Below, in pieces: positions 10,369-20,456 of a DNA stretch of 64,000 nt. The notes below the pieces were generated by a model, which made no database searches, was not told the origin of the DNA, and was given only the letters and a program-made list of their open reading frames with translations. The DNA is taken from NCBI RefSeq assembly GCF_000215745.1, contig NC_015663.1, positions 2,418,001 through 2,482,000 of the forward strand, written 5' to 3'. The stretch is from Klebsiella aerogenes KCTC 2190. GTDB lineage: Bacteria; Pseudomonadota; Gammaproteobacteria; Enterobacterales; Enterobacteriaceae. Position 1 is the first letter of the stretch, and the number at the start of each line of letters is the position of its first letter. The translations under genes were made by a program, and so were the position numbers.

Positions 10369-11743
10369 GCTGGATCCCCAGCACTCGGATAATTTCTTCA
10401 AGAGTGGTTAATCCACGCTCCACCGCTTCACAACCGCTTTCAAACAGCGTCATCATGCCGGCTTCGCGGGCCAGCGTTTCGATTTCCGCCGCGCTGAGAT
10501 CGCGATTAATGGCCTGACGCAGCGCGCTATCCACCGGCAGCAGTTCGAATAAGGCCAGGCGGCCGTAGTAACCGTGGTAGCACTGTGGGCAGCCAACCGC
10601 CAGCCAGCCGGGCAATGGGCGTGGCCAAAGACTGTGCGGCACCTCGGTAGGGCGGCCGCCATCGCGCCGGCAGTGGGGGCACAGTTTTCGTACCAGCCGC
10701 TGGGCGACCACCAGCGATAGCGCCGAGGAGATCATCCAGCGCGCCACGCCCATTTGTTGCAGGCGAATTAACGTTTCGCTGGTGGAGTTAGTATGCAATG
10801 TAGAGAGCACCAGATGCCCGGTTTGTGCAGCCTTAATGGCGATTTCGGCGGTCTCGGCATCGCGAATTTCTCCGACCATGACGATATCCGGATCCTGACG
10901 CAGTAGCGCCCGCAGGACGCTCTGGAAGGTAAGCCCGGATCGCGGGTTGATCTGCGTTTGGTTGAGCCCGGTAAGCGGGATCTCCAGCGGATCTTCCACG
11001 CTGCAGATATTGACCTCTTCGCGGTTTCGCGCCTGCAGCGCGCTGTACAGGGTGACGGTTTTGCCACTCCCCGTAGGCCCGGTAACCAGTAGCAACCCCT
11101 GCGGCTGGTTCAATGTGGCGCGGAAAAAAGCCAGCTGACGAGAGGAGAGCCCCAGAGCTTCCAGATCCAGCGTCTGCTCCACCTGGTGTAATAAACGCAG
11201 GACGATTTTCTCCCCGCCGCGGCAGGGGAGGGTTGCGATGCGAAAGGAGACCGTGCGCCCGGTAAGCGTCAGAGTGAACTGTCCATCCTGCGGTAGACGA
11301 TGCTCGGCAATATCGAGGTTGCCCAGCACCTTAAGCCGTGCGGCTATTGGCGCAGCCAGCGCGGCCTCAAGTAACGGTAGGGCATGCAACACGCCATCGA
11401 CACGCAGGCGTATCCGCAGCTGATTTTCCGCCGGCTCAATATGGATATCAGAGGCTCGCTGGCGCAGCGCCTGCTCCAGAATTTGATTCAGTAGATCGGT
11501 TACGCCCTGGGGGTTACCCGTGGCGGAGTCTGCTGCTGACCGCGGTGCCTCATGCTGATGCTTATCCATCCGCTCCTGGCTCCAGAATTCAATATCGATG
11601 CGCTTTTGGGTAGCGAAGCGCAGCGCTTCCATCAGTTCTGGCGACGGCGTATCCACAACGGCGATAACAATGGTCTGCTCGTCGCTCTTCAACAACAGTG
11701 CGTGATGGCGCTGACAGAGTGAGAGTAGCTGTTCGGTTTTCAT
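10358..11743 (-). CDS. hofB: Type IV pilus assembly ATPase HofB
   Basis: GspE/PilB-family hexameric ATPase that powers pilin polymerisation from the cytoplasmic face. The start at 11743 (MKTEQLLSLC) gives 461 residues, the E. coli length. Visible are the Walker A GPTGSGKT, Asp box, Walker B (PDIVMVGEIRDAETAE), His box (GHLVLSTLHTN) and a tetracysteine zinc site (CPHC ... CPQC). It begins just after ppdD and overlaps hofC, which suggests one coupled transcript. Confidence 0.96.
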   Translation of the reverse strand: MKTEQLLSLCQRHHALLLKSDEQTIVIAVVDTPSPELMEALRFATQKRIDIEFWSQERMDKHQHEAPRSAADSATGNPQGVTDLLNQILEQALRQRASDIHIEPAENQLRIRLRVDGVLHALPLLEAALAAPIAARLKVLGNLDIAEHRLPQDGQFTLTLTGRTVSFRIATLPCRGGEKIVLRLLHQVEQTLDLEALGLSSRQLAFFRATLNQPQGLLLVTGPTGSGKTVTLYSALQARNREEVNICSVEDPLEIPLTGLNQTQINPRSGLTFQSVLRALLRQDPDIVMVGEIRDAETAEIAIKAAQTGHLVLSTLHTNSTSETLIRLQQMGVARWMISSALSLVVAQRLVRKLCPHCRRDGGRPTEVPHSLWPRPLPGWLAVGCPQCYHGYYGRLALFELLPVDSALRQAINRDLSAAEIETLAREAGMMTLFESGCEAVERGLTTLEEIIRVLGIQHGD

Positions 11744-11753
11744 GGCTGTCACC

Positions 11754-12185
11754 TCAGTTAAAGCGGAAGACATCTTCGCAGGCCTGCTTTAACGCGCTGT
11801 CATCGCCGATGGCGCAGACGCGCTGCCAACCGGTGATACCGCTGGCGTTATCCCAGGAAGGGGTCAGGGTGACGGCCAGCCCGTTCAGACTCTCCTGCCC
11901 GGTCAGGGTGACCACCCCCTGGGCGACGCTCATCGCCGATACATAGCGGGTAGTCGACGGTGAAGGGATTCCGTTACTGCCGCCATCGCAGCTGGTTAGT
12001 CCGCCGTGGTCCAACGCGCACAGCTCTATTGCCGTGCGGTAGGGCACAAAGGTTTGCAGCATATCGGTGAGGGCGGCTTTGCGTAGGTAGTTTTGGTAGG
12101 CAGGGATGCCGATGGCGCTGAGGATGGCGATAATGCCGATAACCACCATTAATTCGATCAGGGTAAAACCACGTTGCTTATCCAT
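11754..12185 (-). CDS. ppdD: Prepilin peptidase-dependent major pilin PpdD
   Basis: Type IV major pilin subunit. The prepilin leader MDKQRG is followed by the methylated Phe and the invariant helix FTLIELMVVIGIIAILSAIG, with Glu at mature position 5. The 143-residue length is close to E. coli (146). The C-terminal disulfide loop cysteines are present (CAI...ACEDVF). It is first of ppdD-hofB-hofC; the prepilin peptidase must be encoded elsewhere. hofB starts 10 bp downstream. Confidence 0.97.
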   Translation of the reverse strand: MDKQRGFTLIELMVVIGIIAILSAIGIPAYQNYLRKAALTDMLQTFVPYRTAIELCALDHGGLTSCDGGSNGIPSPSTTRYVSAMSVAQGVVTLTGQESLNGLAVTLTPSWDNASGITGWQRVCAIGDDSALKQACEDVFRFN

Positions 12186-12323
12186 AAGTCACTCCTTGTT
12201 GGTTGTGGGGTGACTTTGGCGCGATTACGTCGCGGCGGCGAGGAGGAAAAATACGCTTAGGATGCAGGCATCCAGCTTTTCGGTAGCATTTTCAAAGATG
12301 CACGGGAAGCGTGCGAGGCGTCT

Positions 12324-12359
12324 CGCAAAAATAACCCCGATACCCGGTGGATATCGGGG
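12324..12359 (-). terminator. Intrinsic terminator after nadC
   Basis: On the minus strand an 8-bp stem CCCCGATA / TATCGGGG (12335-12342 with 12352-12359) is followed by TTATTTTT. It starts 6 bp past the nadC stop. Confidence 0.75.
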
Positions 12360-12365
12360 AGAGAA

Positions 12366-13283
<918 letters not shown>

Positions 13284-13396
13284 TCAGAAGTGGGAAACAT
13301 GCTAACCTGAACCACGTTTCTGTACCACACATACCCAATGGATTTCGCGTCGCCTGTGGGGCCGCCGGGATCCACGTTTGCGAAAGGAGATTCCCC

Positions 13397-13960
13397 ATGC
13401 AGTTGAATGGCGGATGGCTGGTGGGCGCGCGTCGGGTGCCTTCGCCGCATCACGATTGCCGCCCGGACGATGAAAACCCTTCTTTACTGGTGGTACATAA
13501 TATCAGCCTGCCGCCGGGGGAGTTTGGCGGCCCATGGATTGACGCGCTATTTACCGGTACATTGGATGCCGACGCGCATCCTTACTTCGCCGGGATTGCT
13601 CATCTGCGCGTTTCGGCGCATTGTCTGATTCGCCGCGATGGCGAGATAGTCCAGTATGTACCCTTTGATAAGCGCGCATGGCATGCGGGCGTCTCCAGCT
13701 ATCACGGCCGCGAGCGCTGCAATGATTTTTCGATCGGCATTGAGCTGGAAGGGACGGATACTCAGGCCTACACCGAGGCGCAGTACCAGCAGTTAGTGGT
13801 GATTACCCAGGCGCTCATCCAGCGTTATCCTGGTATTGCTGATAATATTACCGGCCATTGCGATATCGCGCCGATACGTAAAACGGATCCCGGCCCGGCC
13901 TTTGATTGGGCAAAATACCGCGGTATGTTGGCCGCATCGTCACATAAGGAGATACCATGA
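13397..13960 (+). CDS. ampD: 1,6-anhydro-N-acetylmuramyl-L-alanine amidase AmpD
   Basis: Cytoplasmic zinc amidase of peptidoglycan recycling; it cleaves anhydro-muropeptides that otherwise activate AmpR. It has 187 residues (E. coli 183). Zinc ligands are H34 ([11 protein letters not shown]) and the His and Asp of [16 protein letters not shown] near residues 154 and 164. A good ribosome binding site (AAAGGAGA) precedes the ATG. It overlaps ampE by 4 bp (ATGA), so the two are translationally coupled. Confidence 0.97.
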   Translation: MQLNGGWLVGARRVPSPHHDCRPDDENPSLLVVHNISLPPGEFGGPWIDALFTGTLDADAHPYFAGIAHLRVSAHCLIRRDGEIVQYVPFDKRAWHAGVSSYHGRERCNDFSIGIELEGTDTQAYTEAQYQQLVVITQALIQRYPGIADNITGHCDIAPIRKTDPGPAFDWAKYRGMLAASSHKEIP

Positions 13961-14811
13961 CGTTGTTTACTACGCTGCTGGTTCTCATCGCCGAGCGTCT
14001 GTTCAAGCTTGGCGAGCACTGGCAGCTCGATCATCGCCTGGAGGTACTGTTCCGCCGCGTGAAGCATTTCTCGCTGTTCGGCACCGTGCTGATGACCGTC
14101 GTCGCGGTGGCGGTGGTATATGTTATTCAACGCCTGCTACAGGGGCAGCTATTTAACGTACCGCTGCTGGTGTTCTGGATTTTGCTTGGCCTGCTGTGTA
14201 TTGGCGCGGGTAAGGTGCGCCTGCATTATCATGCCTATCTGAAGGCGGCGGCGAACAACGATAGCCACGCCTGCGATTCTATGGCCAGCGAACTAACGCT
14301 TATTCACGGCGTGCCGCCGGGCTGCGATCGTCAGGAGTATCTTCGCGAGCTGCAAAACGCACTGCTATGGATCAACTATCGCTACTATCTCGCGCCGCTG
14401 TTCTGGCTGGTGGTCGGCGGCCCGTGGGGGCTGTTGACGCTAACCGCTTATAGCGTCCTGCGCGCCTGGCAGACCTGGCTTGCGCGCTATCAGACGCCGC
14501 GCCATCGTTTACAGTCCGGCATTGACGGTATTCTGCATATTGTCGATTGGGTGCCGGTGCGCCTGGTTGGCGTGGTATACGCGCTGCTGGGGCACGGCGA
14601 AAAAGCGCTGCCTGCGTGGTTTGCCTCGCTAGGCGATCGTCACTCTTCACAGTATCAGGTATTAACTCGTCTGGCCCAGTTCTCATTGGCCCGCGAGCCG
14701 CACGTCGATGCGGTTGAGACGCCAAAAGCGGCGGTTTCCATGGCGAAGAAAACCTCGCTGGTGGTGGTGGTGATTATGGCGCTGCTGACCATCTACGGAA
14801 CGTTGATTTAA
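13957..14811 (+). CDS. ampE: Inner-membrane regulatory protein AmpE
   Basis: Polytopic membrane protein of the ampDE operon, linked genetically to beta-lactamase induction; its biochemical role is not settled. The 284 residues match E. coli. Hydrophobic segments lie around residues 45-60, 65-85, 145-165 and the C-terminal 20 residues. The start overlaps the ampD stop. Confidence 0.95.
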   Translation: MTLFTTLLVLIAERLFKLGEHWQLDHRLEVLFRRVKHFSLFGTVLMTVVAVAVVYVIQRLLQGQLFNVPLLVFWILLGLLCIGAGKVRLHYHAYLKAAANNDSHACDSMASELTLIHGVPPGCDRQEYLRELQNALLWINYRYYLAPLFWLVVGGPWGLLTLTAYSVLRAWQTWLARYQTPRHRLQSGIDGILHIVDWVPVRLVGVVYALLGHGEKALPAWFASLGDRHSSQYQVLTRLAQFSLAREPHVDAVETPKAAVSMAKKTSLVVVVIMALLTIYGTLI

Positions 14812-14853
14812 CGGCCCGAAGCCTGGCGCTGCTAGGCTTGGCGCACTCATGTC

Positions 14854-14883
14854 GCCGGATGGCGCTGCGCTTATCCGGCCTAC
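14854..14883. repeat. REP-type palindrome downstream of ampE
   Basis: GCCGGATGGCGCTGCGCTTA followed by TCCGGCCTAC has the form of an enterobacterial REP (PU) unit: an imperfect hairpin with the conserved GCC...GGCCTAC ends. It sits between the 3' ends of convergent ampE and the GH43 gene, a usual REP location. Confidence 0.75.
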
Positions 14884-14989
14884 GGTCCGCGGCCCGGTAA
14901 GCGCAGAAGTGGTAGCCCTGCTAAGCGCAGCGCAAGCAGGGAAAATCCCAGTGGTGGTATTGGATCCCGGACGGCTCGCTGTTCACTCG

Positions 14990-15940
14990 CTACAGCGTAT
15001 CAGCAGGCGGGATGCCGAAGTCGGGCATCCCGTTTTCTTGCCAGCGCACTAACTTCAGCCGGGTGTGACGGTTAGGATCGTACAGCGGGTCGCCTTCGAT
15101 TTCGGTGTAGTTGCGCGCGTGGTATACCAGCACATCTTCCCCCTCCGGCGTTTGCGTAAAGCTATTATGGCCGGGACCATACTGGCGGTTTTCATAGCTG
15201 GTACGAAATACCGGCTGTGGGGATTTATGCCAGTTTTCAGCCTCCAGCGGGTCGGCTTCACGGTCGATCCATAATAATCCCATGCAGTAGTTTTCATCGG
15301 TCGCGCTGGCGGAATAGCTGATAAACAGCTTATCGCCGTGTACCAGCACCGCAGGTCCCTCATTGACCATAAATCCCCGGCATTCCCAGGCGAACTCCGG
15401 CTTGCTCAGCATGAGCGGCGCGCCTTTTAGCGTCCACGGGTTTTCCAGCTCCGCCAGATAGAGATTGGTATTGCCGGCGATCTGCGGGTCTTTCTGCGCC
15501 CATAAATACCAGCGTTTCCCTTGATGGCAGAAAGTGGTGGCGTCGAGGGCGAAGGTATCGAACGGGGTGACGATTTGTCCTTTTTCCTGCCAGCGGCCGC
15601 TGAGCGGATCGCTGTCGGTACACTCAAGGGCGAACATCCGGTGCTGGAACATCCCCTCGGCGTCGAGGTCATGGGTCGGGGCGGCGGCGAAATAGATATA
15701 CCACTTGCCGTCGATGGGGTGGAGCTCCGGCGCCCAGATCAGCTGGCTCATCGGACCGCTTTGCGGCTTGCGCCAGACGGTCACCGGCTCGACTTCACGC
15801 AGGCCTTCAAGCGTAGCGGCGCGGCGGATCTCCAGCCGATCGTATTCCGGTACGGAGGCAATAAAATAGTAGTGGTCTTTATGGCGCAGGATAAAAGGGT
15901 CCGCGCGTTGTTCAATAAAGGGGTTAGGCCAGTTGTTCAT
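14990..15940 (-). CDS. Glycoside hydrolase family 43 protein (beta-xylosidase / alpha-L-arabinofuranosidase type)
   Basis: Single-domain five-bladed beta-propeller enzyme of 316 residues with no signal peptide, so probably cytoplasmic. The three GH43 acidic residues are visible: D14 in RADPF (base), D133 in FALDATTF (pKa modulator) and E194 in VNEGPAV (acid), plus H258 in GPGHNS. Lack of a C-terminal accessory domain separates it from the longer two-domain YagH-type xylosidases. It begins at the stop of the upstream transporter gene (TGATG), so uptake and cleavage are coupled. The exact substrate cannot be read from sequence; a pentose-containing glycoside is most likely. Confidence 0.88.
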   Translation of the reverse strand: MNNWPNPFIEQRADPFILRHKDHYYFIASVPEYDRLEIRRAATLEGLREVEPVTVWRKPQSGPMSQLIWAPELHPIDGKWYIYFAAAPTHDLDAEGMFQHRMFALECTDSDPLSGRWQEKGQIVTPFDTFALDATTFCHQGKRWYLWAQKDPQIAGNTNLYLAELENPWTLKGAPLMLSKPEFAWECRGFMVNEGPAVLVHGDKLFISYSASATDENYCMGLLWIDREADPLEAENWHKSPQPVFRTSYENRQYGPGHNSFTQTPEGEDVLVYHARNYTEIEGDPLYDPNRHTRLKLVRWQENGMPDFGIPPADTL

Positions 15941-17346
15941 CAGGCTTTCCTTACGTGTTCACTGGTTTTCAATTCCTGGAGTTCATTCAGTTCGCTGTAG
16001 TTACTGCGGCGTTTTTCCAGATCGCTCTGGATTTGGCGCATCAGATTGCGGTCAACTTTCAGCAGGCGTACGACGCCTGCGGTAATCAGGTAGCCAACGC
16101 CGGGGATCACAGAGAACAGCAGCACGATACCGTTTAGCGCCGAGGCGCTTTGCTGCTTCGCGCCGGCATCGTAGCCGTACCACGACAGCAGGAAACCCAC
16201 CATGGCCCCGGCGACCGCCAGCCCCACTTTCAGGAAGAACAGATTGCCGGAGAAGCTGATGCCGGTGATCCGTTTACCGGTTTTCCACTCGCCGTAGTCA
16301 TCAACGTCGGACATCAGCGACCAGTGCAGCGGCGACGGGATTTGATGCAGGATATTGAGCAGGAAGTAGAGTGCCAGAATCAGCGTCGTGGCATGCGGAT
16401 TAAAGAAGTAGAATGCGCAGGAGAAGACCGCCAGTACAATGTTGGTCCAGAAAAAGACCTGCAGTTTACACCAGCGGTCAGTCAGCACTTTCGCCAGCAT
16501 GCTGCCGATCATCATGCCGACCACGCCAAGGCTGATAAACAGGGTGGCGAAGTGGGTAGTTTGCCCCATCACCCAGGTGACGTAGTACATGGTGGCGGCC
16601 ATGCGGATAAAGCCGGGGCAAACGTTGCACAGGGTTAAGAGCAAAATGCGAACCCACTGGTCGTTTTTCCACACGTCCTTGAGATCTTTTTTCAGCTCGT
16701 CGTTGGTTTGGACCGCCGGGCGGATGCGCTCGCGTACTGTGGCGAAGCAGAACAAAAACATACACATGCCGATGAACGCCAATACGGTCATCGCCATTTG
16801 ATAACCTTTGGCTTTATCAGCGCCGCCGAACCACTCCGCCATAGGCAGCAGAGTCAGCGAGAGCAGAAGCGTCGCGATACCGACCAGCACAAAGCGGTAT
16901 GACTGGCAGGCGACACGTTCTTGCGGGTCGGATGTCATCACCGTCCCCAAAGAGCAGTAGGGGATGTTAATCGCGGTATAGGTTATCGACAGCAGGAAGT
17001 AAGTGACGAAGGCATAGATAACCTTGCTGTTGTAGGTCCATTCCGGGGTGGTGAACATCAGCACGCTGAACAGGGCGTAGGGGAAGGCCATCCACAGCAG
17101 CCATGGGCGAAAGCGGCCATATTTACTGCGAGTGCGGTCGGCCATCGCCCCCATGATCGGGTCGGTGACGGCGTCGATGACGCGCACCGAAAGCAGCAAC
17201 ACCCCAACCAGCGCCGGGGCAAGACCAAAAATATCCGTATAAAAATAGTTAACGAACAACATGATGGCGCCAAAGATAATGTTACATCCGGCATCGCCCA
17301 TCCCGTAGCCAATCTTTTCTTTCAGCGAAAGTTTATTGCCTGTCAT
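15940..17346 (-). CDS. GPH-family glycoside:cation symporter
   Basis: Twelve-helix inner-membrane sugar symporter (GPH family) related to E. coli YicJ/YagG and XynT. It has typical features: KEKIGYGMGDAGCNIIF at the N-terminus, RVIDAVTDPIMGAMADRTRSKYGRFRPW after helix 2, and DVDDYGEWKTGKRITGISFSG late in the protein. I choose the start at 17346 (MTGNKLSLKEK, 468 residues) because GGAG lies about 9 bp upstream and the family starts here; in-frame starts at 17361 and 17421 exist. The stop overlaps the GH43 start by 1 bp. Confidence 0.88.
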   Translation of the reverse strand: MTGNKLSLKEKIGYGMGDAGCNIIFGAIMLFVNYFYTDIFGLAPALVGVLLLSVRVIDAVTDPIMGAMADRTRSKYGRFRPWLLWMAFPYALFSVLMFTTPEWTYNSKVIYAFVTYFLLSITYTAINIPYCSLGTVMTSDPQERVACQSYRFVLVGIATLLLSLTLLPMAEWFGGADKAKGYQMAMTVLAFIGMCMFLFCFATVRERIRPAVQTNDELKKDLKDVWKNDQWVRILLLTLCNVCPGFIRMAATMYYVTWVMGQTTHFATLFISLGVVGMMIGSMLAKVLTDRWCKLQVFFWTNIVLAVFSCAFYFFNPHATTLILALYFLLNILHQIPSPLHWSLMSDVDDYGEWKTGKRITGISFSGNLFFLKVGLAVAGAMVGFLLSWYGYDAGAKQQSASALNGIVLLFSVIPGVGYLITAGVVRLLKVDRNLMRQIQSDLEKRRSNYSELNELQELKTSEHVRKA

Positions 17347-17472
17347 CCTGGAACTCTCCATTGCAGTCTGGAGAGAATTATTGGTCTTAGCGTCGGGAAT
17401 TACGTTGCAGTAATCCGTCATCGATATGGATAAAACTGTTACAGGAAGGAAAGTGTGAAGCAGATAACAATG

Positions 17473-17505
17473 CGCCGTGCCCGTCGCTAAAGGACGGACA
17501 CGGCG
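17473..17505 (-). terminator. Hairpin downstream of aroP
   Basis: Near-perfect inverted repeat CGCCGTGCCCGTC ... GACGGACACGGCG lies 13 bp past the aroP stop. The following T content on the minus strand is weak, so terminator activity is likely but not certain. Confidence 0.55.
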
Positions 17506-17517
17506 TGACGAGATGTA

Positions 17518-18891
17518 TTATTGTGCTTTTACGACGCCGGCGCTTTTCTGTTTAAACAGATAGCCAACGCCGAGAACGGCAATCCATACCGGTATCAGCC
17601 ACACCGAAATCGCCATCCCCGGGGTCATCAGCATGATGGCCAGTACCGCGACCATAAACAGCAGGCATACCCAGTTACCCAACGGGTAGAACAGCGCCGG
17701 GAAACGTGTTTTCACGCCTTCCTGCTGCTTGGCGCGACGGAATTTGATGTGCGCGAGGCTAATCATCGCCCAGTTAATCACTAGCGCGGAGACAACCAGC
17801 GCCATCAGCAGTCCGAACGCCGATTCCGGCGCCAGGTAGTTGATCAGCACGCACAGCGCGGTGACTACGGCGGATACCATAATGGTGTTGACCGGTACGC
17901 CGCGTTTATCGAGGGTCAGCAGCGCTTTCGGCGCATTACCCTGCTGCGCCAGGCCGAACAGCATACGGCTGTTACAGTATACGCAGCTGTTGTAAACCGA
18001 GAGCGCGGCGGTCAGCACTACGATGTTGAGGGCGTTTGCCACCAGCGTGTCGCCGAGTTCGTGGAAGATCAGGACGAACGGGCTGGTATCGGCGGTGACG
18101 CGCGTCCACGGCAGCAGTGAGAGCAGCACGGCCAGGGAGCCTACATAGAAAATAAGGATACGGTAGATAACCTGGTTAGTGGCTTTCGGGATGCTCTTTT
18201 CCGGGTTGTCCGCTTCCGCCGCGGTGATACCCACCAGTTCCAGGCCGCCGAAGGAGAACATAATGATCGCCATCATCATTACCAGCCCGGTGAAGCCGTG
18301 CGGCAGGAAACCGCCCTGATCCCACAGGTTACTGACCGTCGCCTGCGGGCCGCCGTTGCCGCTGAACAACAACCAGGCGCCGAACAGAATCATGGCCACT
18401 ACCGCGACGACTTTAATAATCGCGAACCAGAACTCCATTTCGCCGAACACTTTTACGTTGGTCAGGTTAATGGCGTTAATGGCGATGAAGAAGACCGCCG
18501 CGGAGGCCCAGGTAGGGATTTCCGGCCACCAGAACTGGATATATTTGCCCACGGCGGTCAGCTCCGCCATGGCGACAAGCACATACAGCACCCAATAGTT
18601 CCAGCCGGAGGCAAAGCCGGCAAAGCCGCCCCAGTATTTATAAGCAAAATGGCTGAATGAACCGGCCACCGGTTCTTCGACGACCATCTCGCCGAGTTGA
18701 CGCATGATCAGGAAGGCGATAAACCCGGCGATAGCGTAGCCGAGAATAATACCAGGACCTGCAGATTGAATCACTGACGCACTACCCAGGAATAAGCCCG
18801 TACCAATAGCGCCTCCTAGCGCAATGAGCTGTATATGGCGGTTCTTCAAGCCGCGCTTGAGTCGATCGCCATGCTGTTGACCTTCCATCAT
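17518..18891 (-). CDS. aroP: Aromatic amino acid transporter AroP
   Basis: Amino acid/proton symporter of the APC family for Phe, Tyr and Trp. The start at 18891 (MMEGQQHGDRLKRGLKNRH) gives 457 residues, the E. coli length, with AGGT a few bases upstream; the open frame extends to 18972 without conservation. About twelve hydrophobic helices are evident, with the family loop GGAIGTGLFLGSA in helix 1. It is divergent from pdhR. In E. coli it is repressed by TyrR, but I could not find convincing TyrR boxes here. Confidence 0.96.
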   Translation of the reverse strand: MMEGQQHGDRLKRGLKNRHIQLIALGGAIGTGLFLGSASVIQSAGPGIILGYAIAGFIAFLIMRQLGEMVVEEPVAGSFSHFAYKYWGGFAGFASGWNYWVLYVLVAMAELTAVGKYIQFWWPEIPTWASAAVFFIAINAINLTNVKVFGEMEFWFAIIKVVAVVAMILFGAWLLFSGNGGPQATVSNLWDQGGFLPHGFTGLVMMMAIIMFSFGGLELVGITAAEADNPEKSIPKATNQVIYRILIFYVGSLAVLLSLLPWTRVTADTSPFVLIFHELGDTLVANALNIVVLTAALSVYNSCVYCNSRMLFGLAQQGNAPKALLTLDKRGVPVNTIMVSAVVTALCVLINYLAPESAFGLLMALVVSALVINWAMISLAHIKFRRAKQQEGVKTRFPALFYPLGNWVCLLFMVAVLAIMLMTPGMAISVWLIPVWIAVLGVGYLFKQKSAGVVKAQ

Positions 18892-19536
18892 GAAACCTCG
18901 TGTGTGGTTATTATGTTTATACGCTTCATCCTTCAGGTTGCTGCTTTGCTGTCCGTCTCTGCCAAATAGCATAGTTAGCTAATTTCAAGGTGTTTGAGGC
19001 CAGTTTTTACCCGAGTGACGCAACGCACACATTGTTGTGTTTGTGTAATTATGAAATTCCATTTTTGTATTGATTTCTTTACGGAAAGCAAAGCGGAAAT
19101 TCCCTCAAAGACCTTTCGCCTGATGCAGAATAATGGTAAGGGCGTGCGAATGCACCTGCTTTATGAAGGGATGATGACGGAACGAACAAAAAGACACCGT
19201 TTGTCATTTTTTCTTACCACCGCCACCGCTACCCTTTATTGGTTATCTATTCACTTTATTGGTTTATAAATGCACTTTTTCGCTTCTTGAATCGGTTCAG
19301 AAAGCGTAATTTTTCGTTTATATAAAGTTAATGCTACCCCTTGCTGGGTAAATGTAAGTTTTGTGCAAGGTTACATTTCTGAAACGTTATTTCTGTAAGG
19401 TTGTTAAAAAAGGCCAGGTTTACTGATTTCAATCAAAACCTGTATGGACAGGAGGTGAATACTTTGTTACTTTAGCGCTACGAACTTTAAATTGGTAAGA
19501 CCAATTGACTCCGGGCGAATGGCAGAGACAGGGAAT
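18892..19536. other. aroP-pdhR divergent regulatory region
   Basis: About 645 bp without a credible gene; the one open frame (18994-19269) has no ribosome binding site or recognisable similarity. The region is AT-rich. Seen in it: two copies of CTTTATTGGTT exactly 20 bp apart (19234-19244, 19254-19264), a short inverted repeat CCTGT-ATGG-ACAGG (19439-19452), and the perfect PdhR operator (19490-19506). It must contain the aroP and pdh promoters. Confidence 0.6.
19490..19506. promoter_or_regulatory. PdhR operator of the pdh operon
   Basis: AATTGGTAAGACCAATT is a perfect palindrome matching the PdhR consensus ATTGGTnnnACCAAT. It lies 31 bp before the pdhR start. In E. coli PdhR bound here represses pdhR-aceE-aceF-lpd and pyruvate relieves repression. 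Confidence 0.93.
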
Positions 19537-20316
19537 ATGGCCTACAGCAAGATCCGCCAACCAAAACTTTCTGATGTGATAGAGCAGCAGCTGGAGTTTC
19601 TGATTCTTGAGGGGACGTTGCGCCCCGGTGAAAAACTCCCGCCTGAACGCGAACTGGCAAAACAGTTCGACGTTTCCCGTCCCTCGCTCCGTGAGGCGAT
19701 TCAACGCCTCGAAGCCAAGGGCCTGTTGCTTCGTCGCCAGGGCGGTGGAACCTTTGTACAAAGCAGCCTGTGGCAGAGCTTTAGCGACCCGTTGGTCGAG
19801 CTCCTGTCCGACCACCCTGAATCCCAATTCGATTTGCTGGAAACCCGTCACGCGCTGGAAGGCATCGCGGCTTATTACGCGGCGCTGCGCAGCAATGATG
19901 AAGATCGCGACCGTATTCGCGAGCTGCATCAAGCCATTGAGCGGGCCCAACAGTCCGGCGATCTCGACGCCGAATCCGGCGCTGTCGTCCAGTACCAAAT
20001 CGCCGTCACCGAAGCGGCGCACAATGTGGTGTTGCTCCATCTGCTAAGGTGTATGGAGCCGATGCTGGCACAGAACGTTCGTCAGAACTTTGAATTGCTG
20101 TATGCCCGCCGGGAAATGCTCCCGTTGGTCAGCAACCATCGTACTCGCATTTTCGAGGCGATAATGGCCGGGGAGCCGGAGCAGGCGCGTGAGGCGTCGC
20201 ACCGTCACCTGGCGTTCATTGAGGAAATTTTGCTGGATCGTAGCCGTGAACAGAGTCGTAGAGAACGTTCACTGCGTCGTTTACAGCAACGAAAGGACGA
20301 GAACTCCGGTTCTTAA
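19537..20316 (+). CDS. pdhR: Pyruvate dehydrogenase complex repressor PdhR
   Basis: GntR/FadR-subfamily transcription repressor responding to pyruvate. The start at 19537 ([11 protein letters not shown]) gives 259 residues, five more than the 254 of E. coli through a different C-terminal end (KDENSGS); the open frame further upstream covers the operator and is not conserved. The N-terminal winged helix (residues about 9-70) contains the recognition segment [19 protein letters not shown]; the FCD ligand domain follows. It is the first gene of the pdh operon and autoregulated through the operator at 19490-19506. Confidence 0.97.
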   Translation: MAYSKIRQPKLSDVIEQQLEFLILEGTLRPGEKLPPERELAKQFDVSRPSLREAIQRLEAKGLLLRRQGGGTFVQSSLWQSFSDPLVELLSDHPESQFDLLETRHALEGIAAYYAALRSNDEDRDRIRELHQAIERAQQSGDLDAESGAVVQYQIAVTEAAHNVVLLHLLRCMEPMLAQNVRQNFELLYARREMLPLVSNHRTRIFEAIMAGEPEQAREASHRHLAFIEEILLDRSREQSRRERSLRRLQQRKDENSGS

Positions 20317-20349
20317 GCGCCATTTTTTAGAGCGCGGCAACTAAACGCA

Positions 20350-20418
20350 GAACCTGTCTTATTGAATTCTTGGTTGTTCATCAGAGTGAAACGCTAAAGA
20401 GTTCAATGGGACAGGTTC
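20350..20418 (+). promoter_or_regulatory. Long stem-loop in the pdhR-aceE leader
   Basis: GAACCTGTCTTATTGAA (20350-20366) pairs with TTCAATGGGACAGGTTC (20402-20418): a 17-bp helix with only two G-U pairs and a 35-base loop, ending 38 bp before the aceE start. No T-run follows, so it is not an intrinsic terminator. A role in mRNA processing or stability between pdhR and aceE is inference. Confidence 0.6.
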
Positions 20419-20456
20419 CAGTTAAATCAACGATTAGATAGATAAGGAATACCCCC

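Noticed and set aside
14849..15052. 67-codon open frame after ampE
   Set aside because: It covers a REP palindrome and the 3' end of the GH43 gene, with no ribosome binding site or recognisable product.
19021..19060. Possible TyrR box near the aroP promoter (TGTAATTATGAAATTCCA)
   Set aside because: Too many mismatches to TGTAAA-n6-TTTACA to call.
18994..19269. 91-codon open frame between aroP and pdhR
   Set aside because: No ribosome binding site, unusual composition and no recognisable similarity; it lies in a regulatory region.
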